DNA of 64,000 nt from Salipaludibacillus daqingensis (GTDB taxonomy: Bacteria > Bacillota > Bacilli > Bacillales > Salisediminibacteriaceae), in assembly GCF_029891575.1 (NCBI RefSeq), contig NZ_JARZHF010000001.1, forward strand, positions 62,001-126,000. Direction: 5' to 3'. The notes beneath the pieces were generated by a model. The model was not told the origin of the DNA. It ran no database searches and was given only the letters and a program-made list of their open reading frames with translations. Shown one piece after another: positions 37,568-46,050 of the stretch (position 1 is its first letter; every line of letters starts with the position of its first letter). The position numbers were made by a program, and so were the translations under genes.

Positions 37568-39283
37568 ATGGAAATCTTGAAACCAAAACAAGAAACGTAC
37601 CAATTAGCCAATTATGAGGAAGCAAAAAAATCTTTTAAATGGGAGGAAGTTAAGGACGTTTTCAGTTGGTCTAAAACAGGAAATGTAAATGCAGCTTATG
37701 AATGTATTGATCGGCATGTGAAAGATGGAAACGGAGAAAAAACCGCGCTGCTTTATTCCGATGCGTCGAGAAAAGAAACGTATACTTTTTCACAGCTAAA
37801 GAAAGAGACAAACCAAGCAGCTCACATGTTTCGGAGATTAAATGTAAAAAAAGGAGACCGTGTGTTTATTTTCATGCCTCGTTCTCCAGAATTATATGTA
37901 GCACTGCTCGGTGCTATTAAAATGGGTGCTGTCACTGGTCCTCTATTTGAAGCATTCATGAAGGAAGCTGTGAAGAGTAGATTAGAAGATAGCGAGGCAA
38001 AGATGATCGTGACAACTCCTGATCTTGTTTCTCGTATTCCTTATGACGAGCTCCCACATTTAGAAAAAATTATTCTTGTAGGTGATCAAGTTCAAACAGA
38101 CGGTCCTTTCTATTCTTATTTTGAAGAAATGAAAGCGTCACCAACAGATGATTCAGCGATTGAATGGGTCGATCTAGAAGACGGAATGATCCTCCATTAC
38201 ACTTCTGGGTCAACTGGAAAACCTAAAGGGGTCTATCACGTTCACAATGCGATGATCCAGCACTACCAAACGGCTAAATGGGTCCTTGATTTACGAGAAG
38301 ATGATATATATTGGTGTACCGCTGACCCTGGTTGGGTTACTGGAACTTCCTACGGTATTTTTGGACCATGGCTTAACGGTGTAACGAATGTCATTCGTGG
38401 AGGACGTTTCTCTCCAGATGACTGGTATGACACGATCGAAAAAAATAACGTAACCATTTGGTACAGTGCGCCAACTGCTTTCAGAATGCTGATGGCAGCG
38501 CCAAAAGAGATTCTTACTAAATACGACCTAAGTTCGTTACGTCATATTTTAAGTGTTGGCGAACCACTCAACCCTGAAGTTGTTCGTTGGGGTTGGGACG
38601 TATTCCATCACCGAATCCACGATACGTGGTGGATGACAGAAACAGGCGGTATGCTTATTTGTAACTATTTAAGTGAACCGATTAAACCTGGTTCTATGGG
38701 TCGTCCTTTCCCAGGTATTCATGCCGCAATCATTGATAATAACGGAAAAGAACTAGCCCCTTATGAAATGGGGAACTTAGCCATTCAAGCAGGATGGCCT
38801 GCTCAAATGAGAAAAATTTGGAAAAACGAACCGAAATTCAAAGAGTATTTTTCTATTCCTGGTTGGTATGTATCCGGCGACACGGCATATGTGGATGAGG
38901 AAGGTTACTTCTGGTTCCAAGGTCGTAATGACGATGTGATTATGACAGCGGGAGAGCGTGTTGGTCCTTTTGAAATTGAAAGTAAATTGTTAGAACACCC
39001 TGCGGTCTCTGAAGCAGGTGTGATTGGAAAACCGGATGAAATGCGTGGGCACATTATCAAAGCGTTCATTTCTCTGAATCCAGGCTATGAGAACTCAGAA
39101 AAGTTAATTGCAGACATTAAACATTTTATCAAATCTGAACTTTCTGCTCATGCTGTTCCTAAGGAAATTGAATTCAAAGAAAAGCTTCCTAAAACACGGA
39201 GTGGAAAAATCATGCGTCGCGTGTTAAAAGCATGGGAATTAAACGAACCTGCTGGAGATTTATCAACAATTGATGACGCCTAA
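37568..39283 (+). CDS. acsA: acetate-CoA ligase (acetyl-CoA synthetase)
   Basis: 571 residues, the length of B. subtilis AcsA. AMP-forming motifs: HYTSGSTGKPKGV (about 211), WWMTETGG, YVSGDTAYVDEEGYFWFQGR, and the C-terminal acetylation-type Lys region PKTRSGKIMRR. It makes acetyl-CoA from acetate, ATP and CoA. I use the ATG at 37568, with TTGGAGGTGG upstream. It is not next to acuABC, the usual regulator neighbours. A TATAAT-like box near 37475 may be its promoter. Confidence 0.95.
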   Translation: MEILKPKQETYQLANYEEAKKSFKWEEVKDVFSWSKTGNVNAAYECIDRHVKDGNGEKTALLYSDASRKETYTFSQLKKETNQAAHMFRRLNVKKGDRVFIFMPRSPELYVALLGAIKMGAVTGPLFEAFMKEAVKSRLEDSEAKMIVTTPDLVSRIPYDELPHLEKIILVGDQVQTDGPFYSYFEEMKASPTDDSAIEWVDLEDGMILHYTSGSTGKPKGVYHVHNAMIQHYQTAKWVLDLREDDIYWCTADPGWVTGTSYGIFGPWLNGVTNVIRGGRFSPDDWYDTIEKNNVTIWYSAPTAFRMLMAAPKEILTKYDLSSLRHILSVGEPLNPEVVRWGWDVFHHRIHDTWWMTETGGMLICNYLSEPIKPGSMGRPFPGIHAAIIDNNGKELAPYEMGNLAIQAGWPAQMRKIWKNEPKFKEYFSIPGWYVSGDTAYVDEEGYFWFQGRNDDVIMTAGERVGPFEIESKLLEHPAVSEAGVIGKPDEMRGHIIKAFISLNPGYENSEKLIADIKHFIKSELSAHAVPKEIEFKEKLPKTRSGKIMRRVLKAWELNEPAGDLSTIDDA

Positions 39284-39286
39284 AAA

Positions 39287-39325
39287 AAGTCCCCCGGATG
39301 TATGATTGAAACCACCGGGGGACTT
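39287..39325. terminator. bidirectional terminator of acsA and the cell-wall hydrolase gene
   Basis: AAGTCCCCCGG, 17-base loop, CCGGGGGACTT. A perfect 11-bp GC-rich stem, with A-run and T-run flanks that fit both directions. Confidence 0.85.
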
Positions 39326-39361
39326 CCTTGTATGGTGTCCTGTGACACGAATATAATTGAA

Positions 39362-39967
39362 TTACTTGGCAAAGACGTGATTGCCAATGCGTTGACTGAT
39401 AGTTAGCTGGTTGACCCAAGTTGATGTAGCTGTATCTGGATTAAAGAAATATACAGCACCATTCGTTGGATCATAGCCGTTCACTGCATCTTCCACTGCT
39501 TTTACCGAATCAGCATCTGCATAGTGTCTGATTTCACCGTTTTGCACAGGTTCAAATGCATAAACGTTTCCTGAGCTATATGTCTCATATATTACGCCCC
39601 AAACAGATGTTGGAAAATCATTGTGTCTCACTCTATTTAACACAACCGATGCTACAGCTACTTTTCCTTTATAAGACTCCCCTTTTGCCTCAGCATGAAC
39701 AAGGCGAGCTAGTACCTCTTTTTCTTCTGCAGTGAAGGTAGACACTTGTGACACCGAGTTACCTACCTTAAACGTTTGTCCTGGATAAATCAAAGATCCA
39801 GAAAGTCCATTCCACTCTTTTAATTGGGAAACAGTGACATTATGTTTATTTGCTATTTTCCAAAGACTATCACCATGATTCACTTGATATGTTGATGCAG
39901 AAGCATCTTCTTGAGATGTAAATAAAATCATTCCTGCTAAAGCACTGATAACAACTATTTTCTTCAT
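39362..39967 (-). CDS. LysM and SleB/CwlJ-type cell wall hydrolase
   Basis: About 201 residues. A signal peptide (KKIVVISALAGMILFTSQ) is followed by one LysM domain (YQVNHGDSLWKIANKHN) and a Hydrolase_2 domain of SleB/CwlJ type (TAEEKEVLARLVHAEAKGES, VASVVLNRV, NGAVYFFNPDTA). Such enzymes cut muramic-lactam cortex or vegetative peptidoglycan. The family Glu in HAEA is present. The start is taken at MKKIVV (39967); AAAGGAGG lies 13 bases before it, a little far. It is divergent from kamR. Confidence 0.85.
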   Translation of the reverse strand: MKKIVVISALAGMILFTSQEDASASTYQVNHGDSLWKIANKHNVTVSQLKEWNGLSGSLIYPGQTFKVGNSVSQVSTFTAEEKEVLARLVHAEAKGESYKGKVAVASVVLNRVRHNDFPTSVWGVIYETYSSGNVYAFEPVQNGEIRHYADADSVKAVEDAVNGYDPTNGAVYFFNPDTATSTWVNQLTISQRIGNHVFAK

Positions 39968-40121
39968 AACAACAATAAAGCCTCCTTTTAATCTTAACAA
40001 AACCATAGTTTACATGGTAAATAATTGAGTCACCCATGTCTCTAGTAGATTGTTAGTTACATTTCAAGATTATCCCAATACAATTGCTTTTCCTCAATCA
40101 AACTAGTAAACTAAAGAAAAC

Positions 40122-40137
40122 TGCCGAATTTTCAGCA
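40122..40137. promoter_or_regulatory. dyad 1 upstream of kamR
   Basis: TGCCGAATTTTCAGCA, an imperfect dyad. It shares 12 of 16 bases with the dyad at 41581-41596 that precedes the kamA sigma-54 promoter, and its start is exactly 20 bases (two helical turns) from dyad 2. Possible KamR binding site. Confidence 0.35.
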
Positions 40138-40141
40138 CCTA

Positions 40142-40157
40142 TGACAAGATTCCGGCA
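40142..40157. promoter_or_regulatory. dyad 2 upstream of kamR
   Basis: TGACAAGATTCCGGCA, again 12 of 16 identical to the dyad at 41581-41596. It ends 17 bases before the kamR ATG and would overlap initiation, so it could mediate autorepression. Confidence 0.35.
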
Positions 40158-40174
40158 TAAATAGAGGTGAGCCG

Positions 40175-41575
40175 ATGTTTGCAGCACATGCTGATACAAA
40201 TGAAATGCTAAAAGCGATCTTAAAAAGCATTGATGAAGGTATTCATGTCATTGATAAATATGGAAAGACGATTTATTACAACGAAATAGCCGCTGACCAT
40301 GATGGGATGGATGTAGAAAATGTCATCGGGAAACCTTTACTTGATGTATTCCCATCACTAACAACAGAAACAAGTACGATGTTAAAAGTGATAAAATCAG
40401 GTGTTCCAATTTACAATCAACACCAAACATACCGCAATGTAGAGGGGAAATTAATTGATACCGTAAATACAACCATTCCAATCATCGTCCATCAACAATT
40501 GTATGGAGCAGTGGAAATTGCGAAAGATTTTTCTAGAGTGAAAGACCTTTCTAATAAATTAATTGAATTACAAACGAAAATGGATAAACGCTTGGAAAAA
40601 CCTAAGAGTATTAGTAAATACAGTACGATATACCAATTTCATGATATTTTAACAGATCACCCTTCTATGAAAAAAATAATTACTCGTGCTAAACGCGTGT
40701 CAAAAACCACTTCCCCAATAATGGTTTATGGGGAAACTGGAACTGGGAAGGAACTTTTGGTTCAAGGCATTCACCACCATTCCAAACAATCAAAAGGACC
40801 ATTTATTTCGCAAAACTGTGCTGCTATTCCCCCAACCTTATTGGAAAGCGTCTTATTTGGTACGATAAAAGGAAGCTTTACTGGCGCAGAAAATAAAGAA
40901 GGGTTATTTGAATTAGCACACGGTGGCACATTATTTTTAGATGAAATTCATACCCTTCCCTTTGATCTGCAAGCAAAAATGTTGAGAGTATTAGAGGATG
41001 GCGTTATTAGAAGGATCGGTTCTCATAAAGCCGTACAGACGGATGTAAGAATTATCACGGCGACCAATGAACCTCCAGAAAAATTACTAAAAAAAGAATT
41101 GTTACGAAAAGATCTATACTATCGATTGAATGTCGTTTCTCTTTCCATTCCCCCACTTAGAGAACGAATTAGTGATTTACCAATTTTAATCGATGCTTTT
41201 ATTCAATCGTTTAATCAAAAATTCCAGTTAAACGTGCAAGGAGTTGAAAAAGATGCGCTGACTTCTCTTCGAAGATATGACTGGCCTGGTAATATTCGCG
41301 AACTGCGTCATGCGATTGAATCAGCAATGAATATGACTGACTCTTCCAAACTTTCCCTAGAACATTTCCCTTCGTACTTAGCTGACTTCGTGGAGCAGGC
41401 AAACCTTCCTGAAGTGGAGCAACACGGATTAAAACATACCGTGGAAGAATATGAAAAAAACGTCGTAATAAAGATGTTTGATCAAGAAAACCATAATATT
41501 TTACGTACAGCAAAAAAACTTGGAATTCCAAGACAAACGTTGCAATACAAACTTCAAAAATACGAGATTATTTAA
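40175..41575 (+). CDS. kamR: sigma-54 dependent activator of the lysine locus (KamR-like)
   Basis: 466 residues: a PAS domain (about 10-120), an AAA+ sigma-54 activator domain (about 155-385) with Walker A GETGTGKE (about 185), the sigma-54 contact loop GSFTGA (about 233) and FLDEIH, and a C-terminal Fis-type helix-turn-helix (ILRTAKKLGIPRQTLQYKL). KamR is the activator described for the kam locus of Bacillus thuringiensis. Here it is followed by a sigma-54 promoter and kamA. The PAS domain presumably senses lysine or a product. ATG with AGAGGTGAG upstream. Confidence 0.88.
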   Translation: MFAAHADTNEMLKAILKSIDEGIHVIDKYGKTIYYNEIAADHDGMDVENVIGKPLLDVFPSLTTETSTMLKVIKSGVPIYNQHQTYRNVEGKLIDTVNTTIPIIVHQQLYGAVEIAKDFSRVKDLSNKLIELQTKMDKRLEKPKSISKYSTIYQFHDILTDHPSMKKIITRAKRVSKTTSPIMVYGETGTGKELLVQGIHHHSKQSKGPFISQNCAAIPPTLLESVLFGTIKGSFTGAENKEGLFELAHGGTLFLDEIHTLPFDLQAKMLRVLEDGVIRRIGSHKAVQTDVRIITATNEPPEKLLKKELLRKDLYYRLNVVSLSIPPLRERISDLPILIDAFIQSFNQKFQLNVQGVEKDALTSLRRYDWPGNIRELRHAIESAMNMTDSSKLSLEHFPSYLADFVEQANLPEVEQHGLKHTVEEYEKNVVIKMFDQENHNILRTAKKLGIPRQTLQYKLQKYEII

Positions 41576-41607
41576 GAGAGTGCCAGATTTCCGGCACTCT
41601 CTTTTCT
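41576..41607 (+). terminator. terminator after kamR
   Basis: GAGAGTGCC, 8-base loop, GGCACTCTC then TTTTC. A 9-bp perfect stem right at the kamR stop. It separates kamR from kamA, so kamA depends on its own promoter. It contains the third dyad. Confidence 0.8.
41581..41596. promoter_or_regulatory. dyad 3, candidate KamR upstream activating site
   Basis: TGCCAGATTTCCGGCA. Centred about 98 bases before the predicted kamA transcription start, a normal distance for an enhancer-binding activator. It resembles the two dyads before kamR but also forms the heart of the terminator stem, so the match could be partly coincidental. Confidence 0.35.
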
Positions 41608-41657
41608 AGTTTATTTGAAAAAGGTTGATTCCATGTTTTTTTTAGGAAGAAATGATT

Positions 41658-41674
41658 TGGCACACTTCTTGCAT
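41658..41674 (+). promoter_or_regulatory. sigma-54 (-24/-12) promoter of kamA
   Basis: TGGCACACTTCTTGCAT: TGGCAC, 5 bases, TTGCAT. GG and GC are 12 bases apart as required. Predicted start about 41686. Published work on the kam locus of B. thuringiensis reports sigma-54 control through KamR, in agreement. Confidence 0.88.
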
Positions 41675-41716
41675 ATATTATAAATGAGAATCATTCATTC
41701 CAAGGAGGCGCTTTAG

Positions 41717-43111
41717 ATGAAATTTGATTTATACAAACCGAAACGGCATTGGAAAGAAATTGACTTATGGAAAGACGTTACAGATGAACAGTGGAATGAT
41801 TGGATTTGGCAATTAACAAATACGATTCGGACCCTAGAAGATTTAAAGAAAGTTGTTCATTTAACACCTGATGAAGAAGAAGGCGTGAAAATATCAACAA
41901 AAACGATTCCCTTAAATATCACACCTTATTATGCTTCGCTAATGAATCCTGATGATCCAAGGTGCCCGATACGTATGCAATCGGTTCCTGTTTCTGCTGA
42001 AATTCAAAAAACAAAATATGATCTTGAAGATCCATTATTTGAAGACGAGGATTCTCCCGTGCCTGGATTGACGCATCGTTACCCAGACCGCGTGTTATTT
42101 CTCGTCACTAATCAGTGCTCTATGTACTGTCGCTATTGCACACGTCGAAGGTTTTCTGGCCAAATTGGCATGGGTGTTCCGAAAAAACAGTTAGATGGAG
42201 CGATTGAATATATCCGACAAACACCTGAAGTTCGGGATGTCTTAATTTCTGGTGGAGATGGATTATTAATTAATGACCAAATATTGGAATACGTTTTAAA
42301 AAATTTACGCGAGATTGATCATGTGGAAATTATTCGCATTGGCACAAGAGCTCCCGTTGTTTTTCCACAGCGTATTACGGAGAACTTGTGTAACATGTTA
42401 AAGAAATACCACCCGGTTTGGGTCAATACGCACTTTAATACGTCTCTTGAAATTACCGAGGAATCTAAGAAAGCAGTTGAAATGCTCGCAAATGCAGGGG
42501 TTCCTGTTGGAAATCAAGCAGTTATTTTAGCTGGTATTAATGATAGCGTAGAGATTATGAAAAAACTTTGTCATGACCTCGTAAAAATACGCTGCCGTCC
42601 TTATTATATTTATCAATGTGATCTATCAGAAGGAATTGGTCATTTCCGCACACCGGTCTCTAAAGGGCTAGAGATTATCGAAGGTCTTCGTGGCCATACA
42701 TCTGGGTATGCTGTGCCGCAATTTGTCGTTGACGCCCCAGGAGGCGGAGGTAAAATTACTCTACAACCGAACTATCTCATTTCTCAAAGTCCTGATAAGG
42801 TGGTTCTTCGTAACTTTGAAGGTGTTATTACGACATATCCTGAACCGAAATTTTATACCCCTGGTACGGCAGACGAATACTTTTACAATTATTATGAGAA
42901 AAAAGCAACCAAACGAGTTGGAGTGTCAGCTCTCATGAATGATGAAGAGTTTAATTTGGTCCCTGAAGGAATACAGCGTTTGGATCGACGTTCCAATTAT
43001 GCAGATGATGAAAGCCATGAAACATTGAAAAACCGTCGTTCTAAGCGAGATGAAATGGTTGAGAAGAAATTTGCGAAAGAGCAGAAAAAATATCAAAAAG
43101 AAGAAGTATAG
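41717..43111 (+). CDS. kamA: lysine 2,3-aminomutase
   Basis: 464 residues. Radical-SAM cluster CSMYCRYC (Cys134, Cys138, Cys141), SAM-binding SGGDGLL, and the PLP-binding PGGGGK with the Lys near residue 340. It converts L-lysine to L-beta-lysine (3,6-diaminohexanoate) in an iron-sulfur and PLP dependent radical reaction. It is the AblA enzyme of acetyl-beta-lysine synthesis and the first step of the degradation route proposed here. GGAGG 7 bases before the ATG. yokU follows after 20 bases. Confidence 0.96.
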   Translation: MKFDLYKPKRHWKEIDLWKDVTDEQWNDWIWQLTNTIRTLEDLKKVVHLTPDEEEGVKISTKTIPLNITPYYASLMNPDDPRCPIRMQSVPVSAEIQKTKYDLEDPLFEDEDSPVPGLTHRYPDRVLFLVTNQCSMYCRYCTRRRFSGQIGMGVPKKQLDGAIEYIRQTPEVRDVLISGGDGLLINDQILEYVLKNLREIDHVEIIRIGTRAPVVFPQRITENLCNMLKKYHPVWVNTHFNTSLEITEESKKAVEMLANAGVPVGNQAVILAGINDSVEIMKKLCHDLVKIRCRPYYIYQCDLSEGIGHFRTPVSKGLEIIEGLRGHTSGYAVPQFVVDAPGGGGKITLQPNYLISQSPDKVVLRNFEGVITTYPEPKFYTPGTADEYFYNYYEKKATKRVGVSALMNDEEFNLVPEGIQRLDRRSNYADDESHETLKNRRSKRDEMVEKKFAKEQKKYQKEEV

Positions 43112-43131
43112 CTTCAAGGAGGATGTTTCAC

Positions 43132-43410
43132 ATGCAGTGCAAATGGTGTAAATCTGATAGAGCATTAGAGTCACTTGAATCAGCATATTGGGAGTTACCA
43201 GATGGTACAAGAGCAGTTGAAATTAAAGAAGTACCTTCTATCAACTGTCCAGATTGTACGATTATCTATATCGAAGAAGAACAAATTACAGAATTAGAAA
43301 ATCATTTTATGTTAATTGATACAAAAAAACTAGGCTCTAGTTTCACTTTTAAAGAATTGATGGATCAACCAACATTGCTTAAGAAAAATTATTTTGCAAT
43401 GAATGATTAG
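43132..43410 (+). CDS. yokU: YokU family CxxC protein
   Basis: 92 residues starting MQCKWCKSD, with a second pair in INCPDC. It is the YokU family, found next to kamA in Bacillus. The two CxxC pairs suggest a zinc or iron-sulfur knuckle; the role is unknown, perhaps help to KamA. The start at 43132 is chosen because AGGAGG lies 7 bases upstream; the ATG 9 bases earlier overlaps that site. Confidence 0.85.
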   Translation: MQCKWCKSDRALESLESAYWELPDGTRAVEIKEVPSINCPDCTIIYIEEEQITELENHFMLIDTKKLGSSFTFKELMDQPTLLKKNYFAMND

Positions 43411-43419
43411 ATAATGTGA

Positions 43420-43455
43420 AAAACGCTTGCGCCAAACAAATGGCGCAAGCGTTTT
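43420..43455. terminator. bidirectional terminator between yokU and ablB
   Basis: AAAACGCTTGCGCCA, loop AACAAA, TGGCGCAAGCGTTTT. A perfect 15-bp stem with A and T flanks, between two convergent units. Confidence 0.9.
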
Positions 43456-43496
43456 AATTTAGGCTAATGTGTTTTAGTTTATGAGACTATAAGCGT

Positions 43497-44306
43497 TTAT
43501 GTAGCTAATTCTTTCGTCCATATATTCATATCTTCATACCCCGACGAAATTTTACAATTATTCACTAAAGTCCCCTCAAACTTATAGCACAAACGTTTTA
43601 TCGTCATATTCATGCCTACAGATTTTGCCCGTGTTATCGAAAACACATTTGATATTCCATCTTTCATGAGTTGATCTTCCAAGTTCATAATAATTCCGTG
43701 TAAAATATTTTTCCCTCGATAGGTTGGGTCTACGGCACAGTCTGTTATTTCAGCACTAGCGTAACCTGTTTTCATCGCAGATGCTGAGCCAATTATTTCT
43801 CCGTTTTCGTTCACTGCCAAGACAAACGTATATTCTGTTGCCACTGCTTTTTTAATATACTCTGGGTCAAAAATATTTGTAGGATAGACATCAAATACTT
43901 TTTGATATAGTTTAGATAGCGGTTTAAAATGTTTTTCATTGCTTTCTTTAAGATGAATGAATGAGATATTACTCCACGTTTCTGAAGGTGTTGTTTGATC
44001 TGTCTCAACGATCTTTAATACAGACTGATTTTCCGTGTTGGAAGTTGAATTCTGTCGCGTTTCTTTGGAAAACCACGTAAATATTTCGGCTTTCTTTCCA
44101 TTAAAAAAACCAGACATATTTGCTTCATGATGAAAGTCTAGAGAGATTAGTTTATTTCTTTCGTCATTTGTCGTATAAACAATCAATTTACTGTATTCTT
44201 TGGCTTGTTTTTCTTTTTGTAATCTAGCAATATTTTCTTCTGATACGACGGGTAAATAAGCAACTAGCCGCTCATTCCATGAATCTTTGTCCCATGTTTC
44301 TTTCAT
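43497..44306 (-). CDS. ablB: beta-lysine N6-acetyltransferase (AblB/YodP)
   Basis: 269 residues. A GNAT domain sits in the C-terminal half: FVLAVNENGEIIGSASAM, then VDPTYRGKNILHGIIMN (acetyl-CoA loop), and MNMTIKRLCYKFEGT. AblB acetylates the 6-amino group of beta-lysine. N6-acetyl-beta-lysine is an osmolyte in methanogens, and here is the likely first intermediate of breakdown. Start at 44306 with AGGAGG about 10 bases upstream. It is convergent with kamA-yokU and separated from the aldehyde dehydrogenase by a repeat-rich gap. Confidence 0.88.
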   Translation of the reverse strand: MKETWDKDSWNERLVAYLPVVSEENIARLQKEKQAKEYSKLIVYTTNDERNKLISLDFHHEANMSGFFNGKKAEIFTWFSKETRQNSTSNTENQSVLKIVETDQTTPSETWSNISFIHLKESNEKHFKPLSKLYQKVFDVYPTNIFDPEYIKKAVATEYTFVLAVNENGEIIGSASAMKTGYASAEITDCAVDPTYRGKNILHGIIMNLEDQLMKDGISNVFSITRAKSVGMNMTIKRLCYKFEGTLVNNCKISSGYEDMNIWTKELAT

Positions 44307-44421
44307 TCGCTGTGTTCCTCCTATCATTTAGGACACTCTGGATGTTCCACCTTAATGAGCGTCCCGGTACTTGTGCTTTCGAGACACTCGCTACGATTGA
44401 TCCCCCTAGCACGAATCGTAA

Positions 44422-44455
44422 GGTACTATACCACTCGTTTACTTCCTTTCGCTCG
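44422..44455. repeat. direct repeat copy A in the ablB upstream gap
   Basis: About 34 bases, sharing 27 of 34 with copy B at 44525-44558. Core shared string CGTTTACTTCC, then a CTTTCGCT-like end. A hairpin lies between the copies. The 312-base gap holds no convincing gene. Confidence 0.55.
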
Positions 44456-44468
44456 GCTGGTAGCGACT

Positions 44469-44501
44469 GAAAGGAACTATCTTGCTCTTATAGTTCCTTT
44501 C
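44469..44501. repeat. 12-bp perfect hairpin in the ablB upstream gap
   Basis: GAAAGGAACTAT, 9-base loop CTTGCTCTT, ATAGTTCCTTTC. No T-run follows, so it is not a simple terminator. It lies between repeat copies A and B. Confidence 0.6.
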
Positions 44502-44524
44502 ATCGACGGACCGCTCACTCGTCG

Positions 44525-44558
44525 GGCACTATCATACCCGTTTACTTCCCTTCGCTTG
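44525..44558. repeat. direct repeat copy B in the ablB upstream gap
   Basis: Second copy of the 34-base repeat, start-to-start distance 103 bases. A further partial similarity (GCACGAA, then CTATACC and CTCGT) is seen at 44410-44436 and 44570-44595. Confidence 0.55.
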
Positions 44559-44618
44559 AAAACCCTACGCACGAATGTCGCTATACCTCTCGTACCCATC
44601 CCCGCTTAGCTTAATTAC

Positions 44619-46040
44619 CTAGTTATGATTAAAGCAAACGAGTTTGATTTCAGTCATCTCTTCAATAGCGTACTTGATACCTTCGCGTCCAGTCCCGCTT
44701 TGCTTCACACCACCATACGGCATATGGTCAACTCGGAAAGTAGGAAAGTCATTGATCATGACGCCGCCAACTTCTAGTTCCTCCGATGCAGTGAAGGCAT
44801 GTTTCATATTATTCGTATAAACCCCTGCTTGTAAACCGTAATCCGAATCATTGACGAGATCAATCGCTTGTTGCCAATCATCAAACGTATCAACAATTAC
44901 TACTGGTCCAAAAACTTCCCCACAGGAAACTTTCATCGATGAATCAACATTTTCAAGAACTGTCGGTTTTATAATCATACCTTCCTCTTCCCCACCTGTA
45001 ACGATGCGAGCACCTTGATCGACTGCTTCTTGGATCCAAGATAACACACGATTTTTTTCCGATTCAGATATTAACGCAGATAATTGGGTTGCATCATCAA
45101 GAGGATCTCCAATTACCCATTTTTTCAATGTCTCTTTCATCTTTTTTAATAATTCACGTTTTTTTGATTCGTGAACATAGATGCGTTGAACAGAAATGCA
45201 AACTTGGCCTTGAAAAGCAAATGCCCCTTGAACAAGTCGTTCGACCATCCCATCAATATCTACATCCTTATCAATGATAACCGCTGAATTTGATCCTAGT
45301 TCCAAAGTAACTTTTTTCAATCCTGCTTTATTTCTTATACCTATGCCTACCTCAGGACTTCCAGTAAACGTGATGACACCGATTCGCTCATCTGTCACTA
45401 ACGCATCACCGATTGTGCTCCCTTTACCTGTCACGACGTTTAATGCTCCTTTAGGTAATCCAGCTTTATCAAAAATATCGGCGATGAAATAAGCAGATAG
45501 TGGCGTCTGAGAAGCAGGTTTTAAAACAACCGGGTTGCCGCTTGCAATGGCCGGTCCCAGTTTATGAGCAACTAAATTCATCGGAAAATTAAAAGGGGTG
45601 ATTGCTGCAACTATGCCAGTCGGCTCTCGTCTCGTATAGGACGTACGATTCTCCCCACCAGGTGCCGCATCCATATTGACTACTTCTGTTGGTAACCTTC
45701 TAGCTTCTTCGCTTGCAAATTTATAGGTCATGATTGTTCTTGCCACTTCACCTCTAGCCGTTTGAATCGGTTTAGCAGCTTCTGTAGCGATAATTCGTGC
45801 ACACTCTTCTCGATTTTGTGCAATTAATCTTGCAACGTTATCTAAAATATCTGCTCGTTCGTGTGCAGGCATTTTTTTCATTACTTTTTTATTTTTTTTC
45901 GCTGTATCAATAGCTGCGTCAACCTCTTGAATAGTTGCTAGAGGAATTTCCGCAATTTTTTGTCCATCAAAAGGGGAATATAGGTCTTGCACATGTGATG
46001 CTTCAACCCATTCTCCACCAATAAACAATTTTTTTCTCAT
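44619..46040 (-). CDS. NAD(P)-dependent aldehyde dehydrogenase, probably succinate-semialdehyde type
   Basis: 473 residues. Cofactor region VAAITPFNFPMNLVAHKLGP and FTGSPEVG; catalytic Glu in LELGSNSAVI and Cys near 281 in FQGQVCISVQ. It oxidises an aldehyde to an acid. Because it follows a GABA-type aminotransferase by 10 bases, succinate semialdehyde is the natural substrate, giving succinate. Some relatives are glyceraldehyde-3-phosphate or lactaldehyde dehydrogenases, so the substrate is inference. Start at 46040 (MRKKLFIGGEW), where GGTGAGG lies upstream. Confidence 0.85.
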   Translation of the reverse strand: MRKKLFIGGEWVEASHVQDLYSPFDGQKIAEIPLATIQEVDAAIDTAKKNKKVMKKMPAHERADILDNVARLIAQNREECARIIATEAAKPIQTARGEVARTIMTYKFASEEARRLPTEVVNMDAAPGGENRTSYTRREPTGIVAAITPFNFPMNLVAHKLGPAIASGNPVVLKPASQTPLSAYFIADIFDKAGLPKGALNVVTGKGSTIGDALVTDERIGVITFTGSPEVGIGIRNKAGLKKVTLELGSNSAVIIDKDVDIDGMVERLVQGAFAFQGQVCISVQRIYVHESKKRELLKKMKETLKKWVIGDPLDDATQLSALISESEKNRVLSWIQEAVDQGARIVTGGEEEGMIIKPTVLENVDSSMKVSCGEVFGPVVIVDTFDDWQQAIDLVNDSDYGLQAGVYTNNMKHAFTASEELEVGGVMINDFPTFRVDHMPYGGVKQSGTGREGIKYAIEEMTEIKLVCFNHN

Positions 46041-46050
46041 GTATAACGCC

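Noticed and set aside
44355-44609. 84-codon plus-strand frame in the ablB upstream gap
   Set aside because: No ribosome site; it runs through the direct repeats and hairpin, which explain the open frame better.
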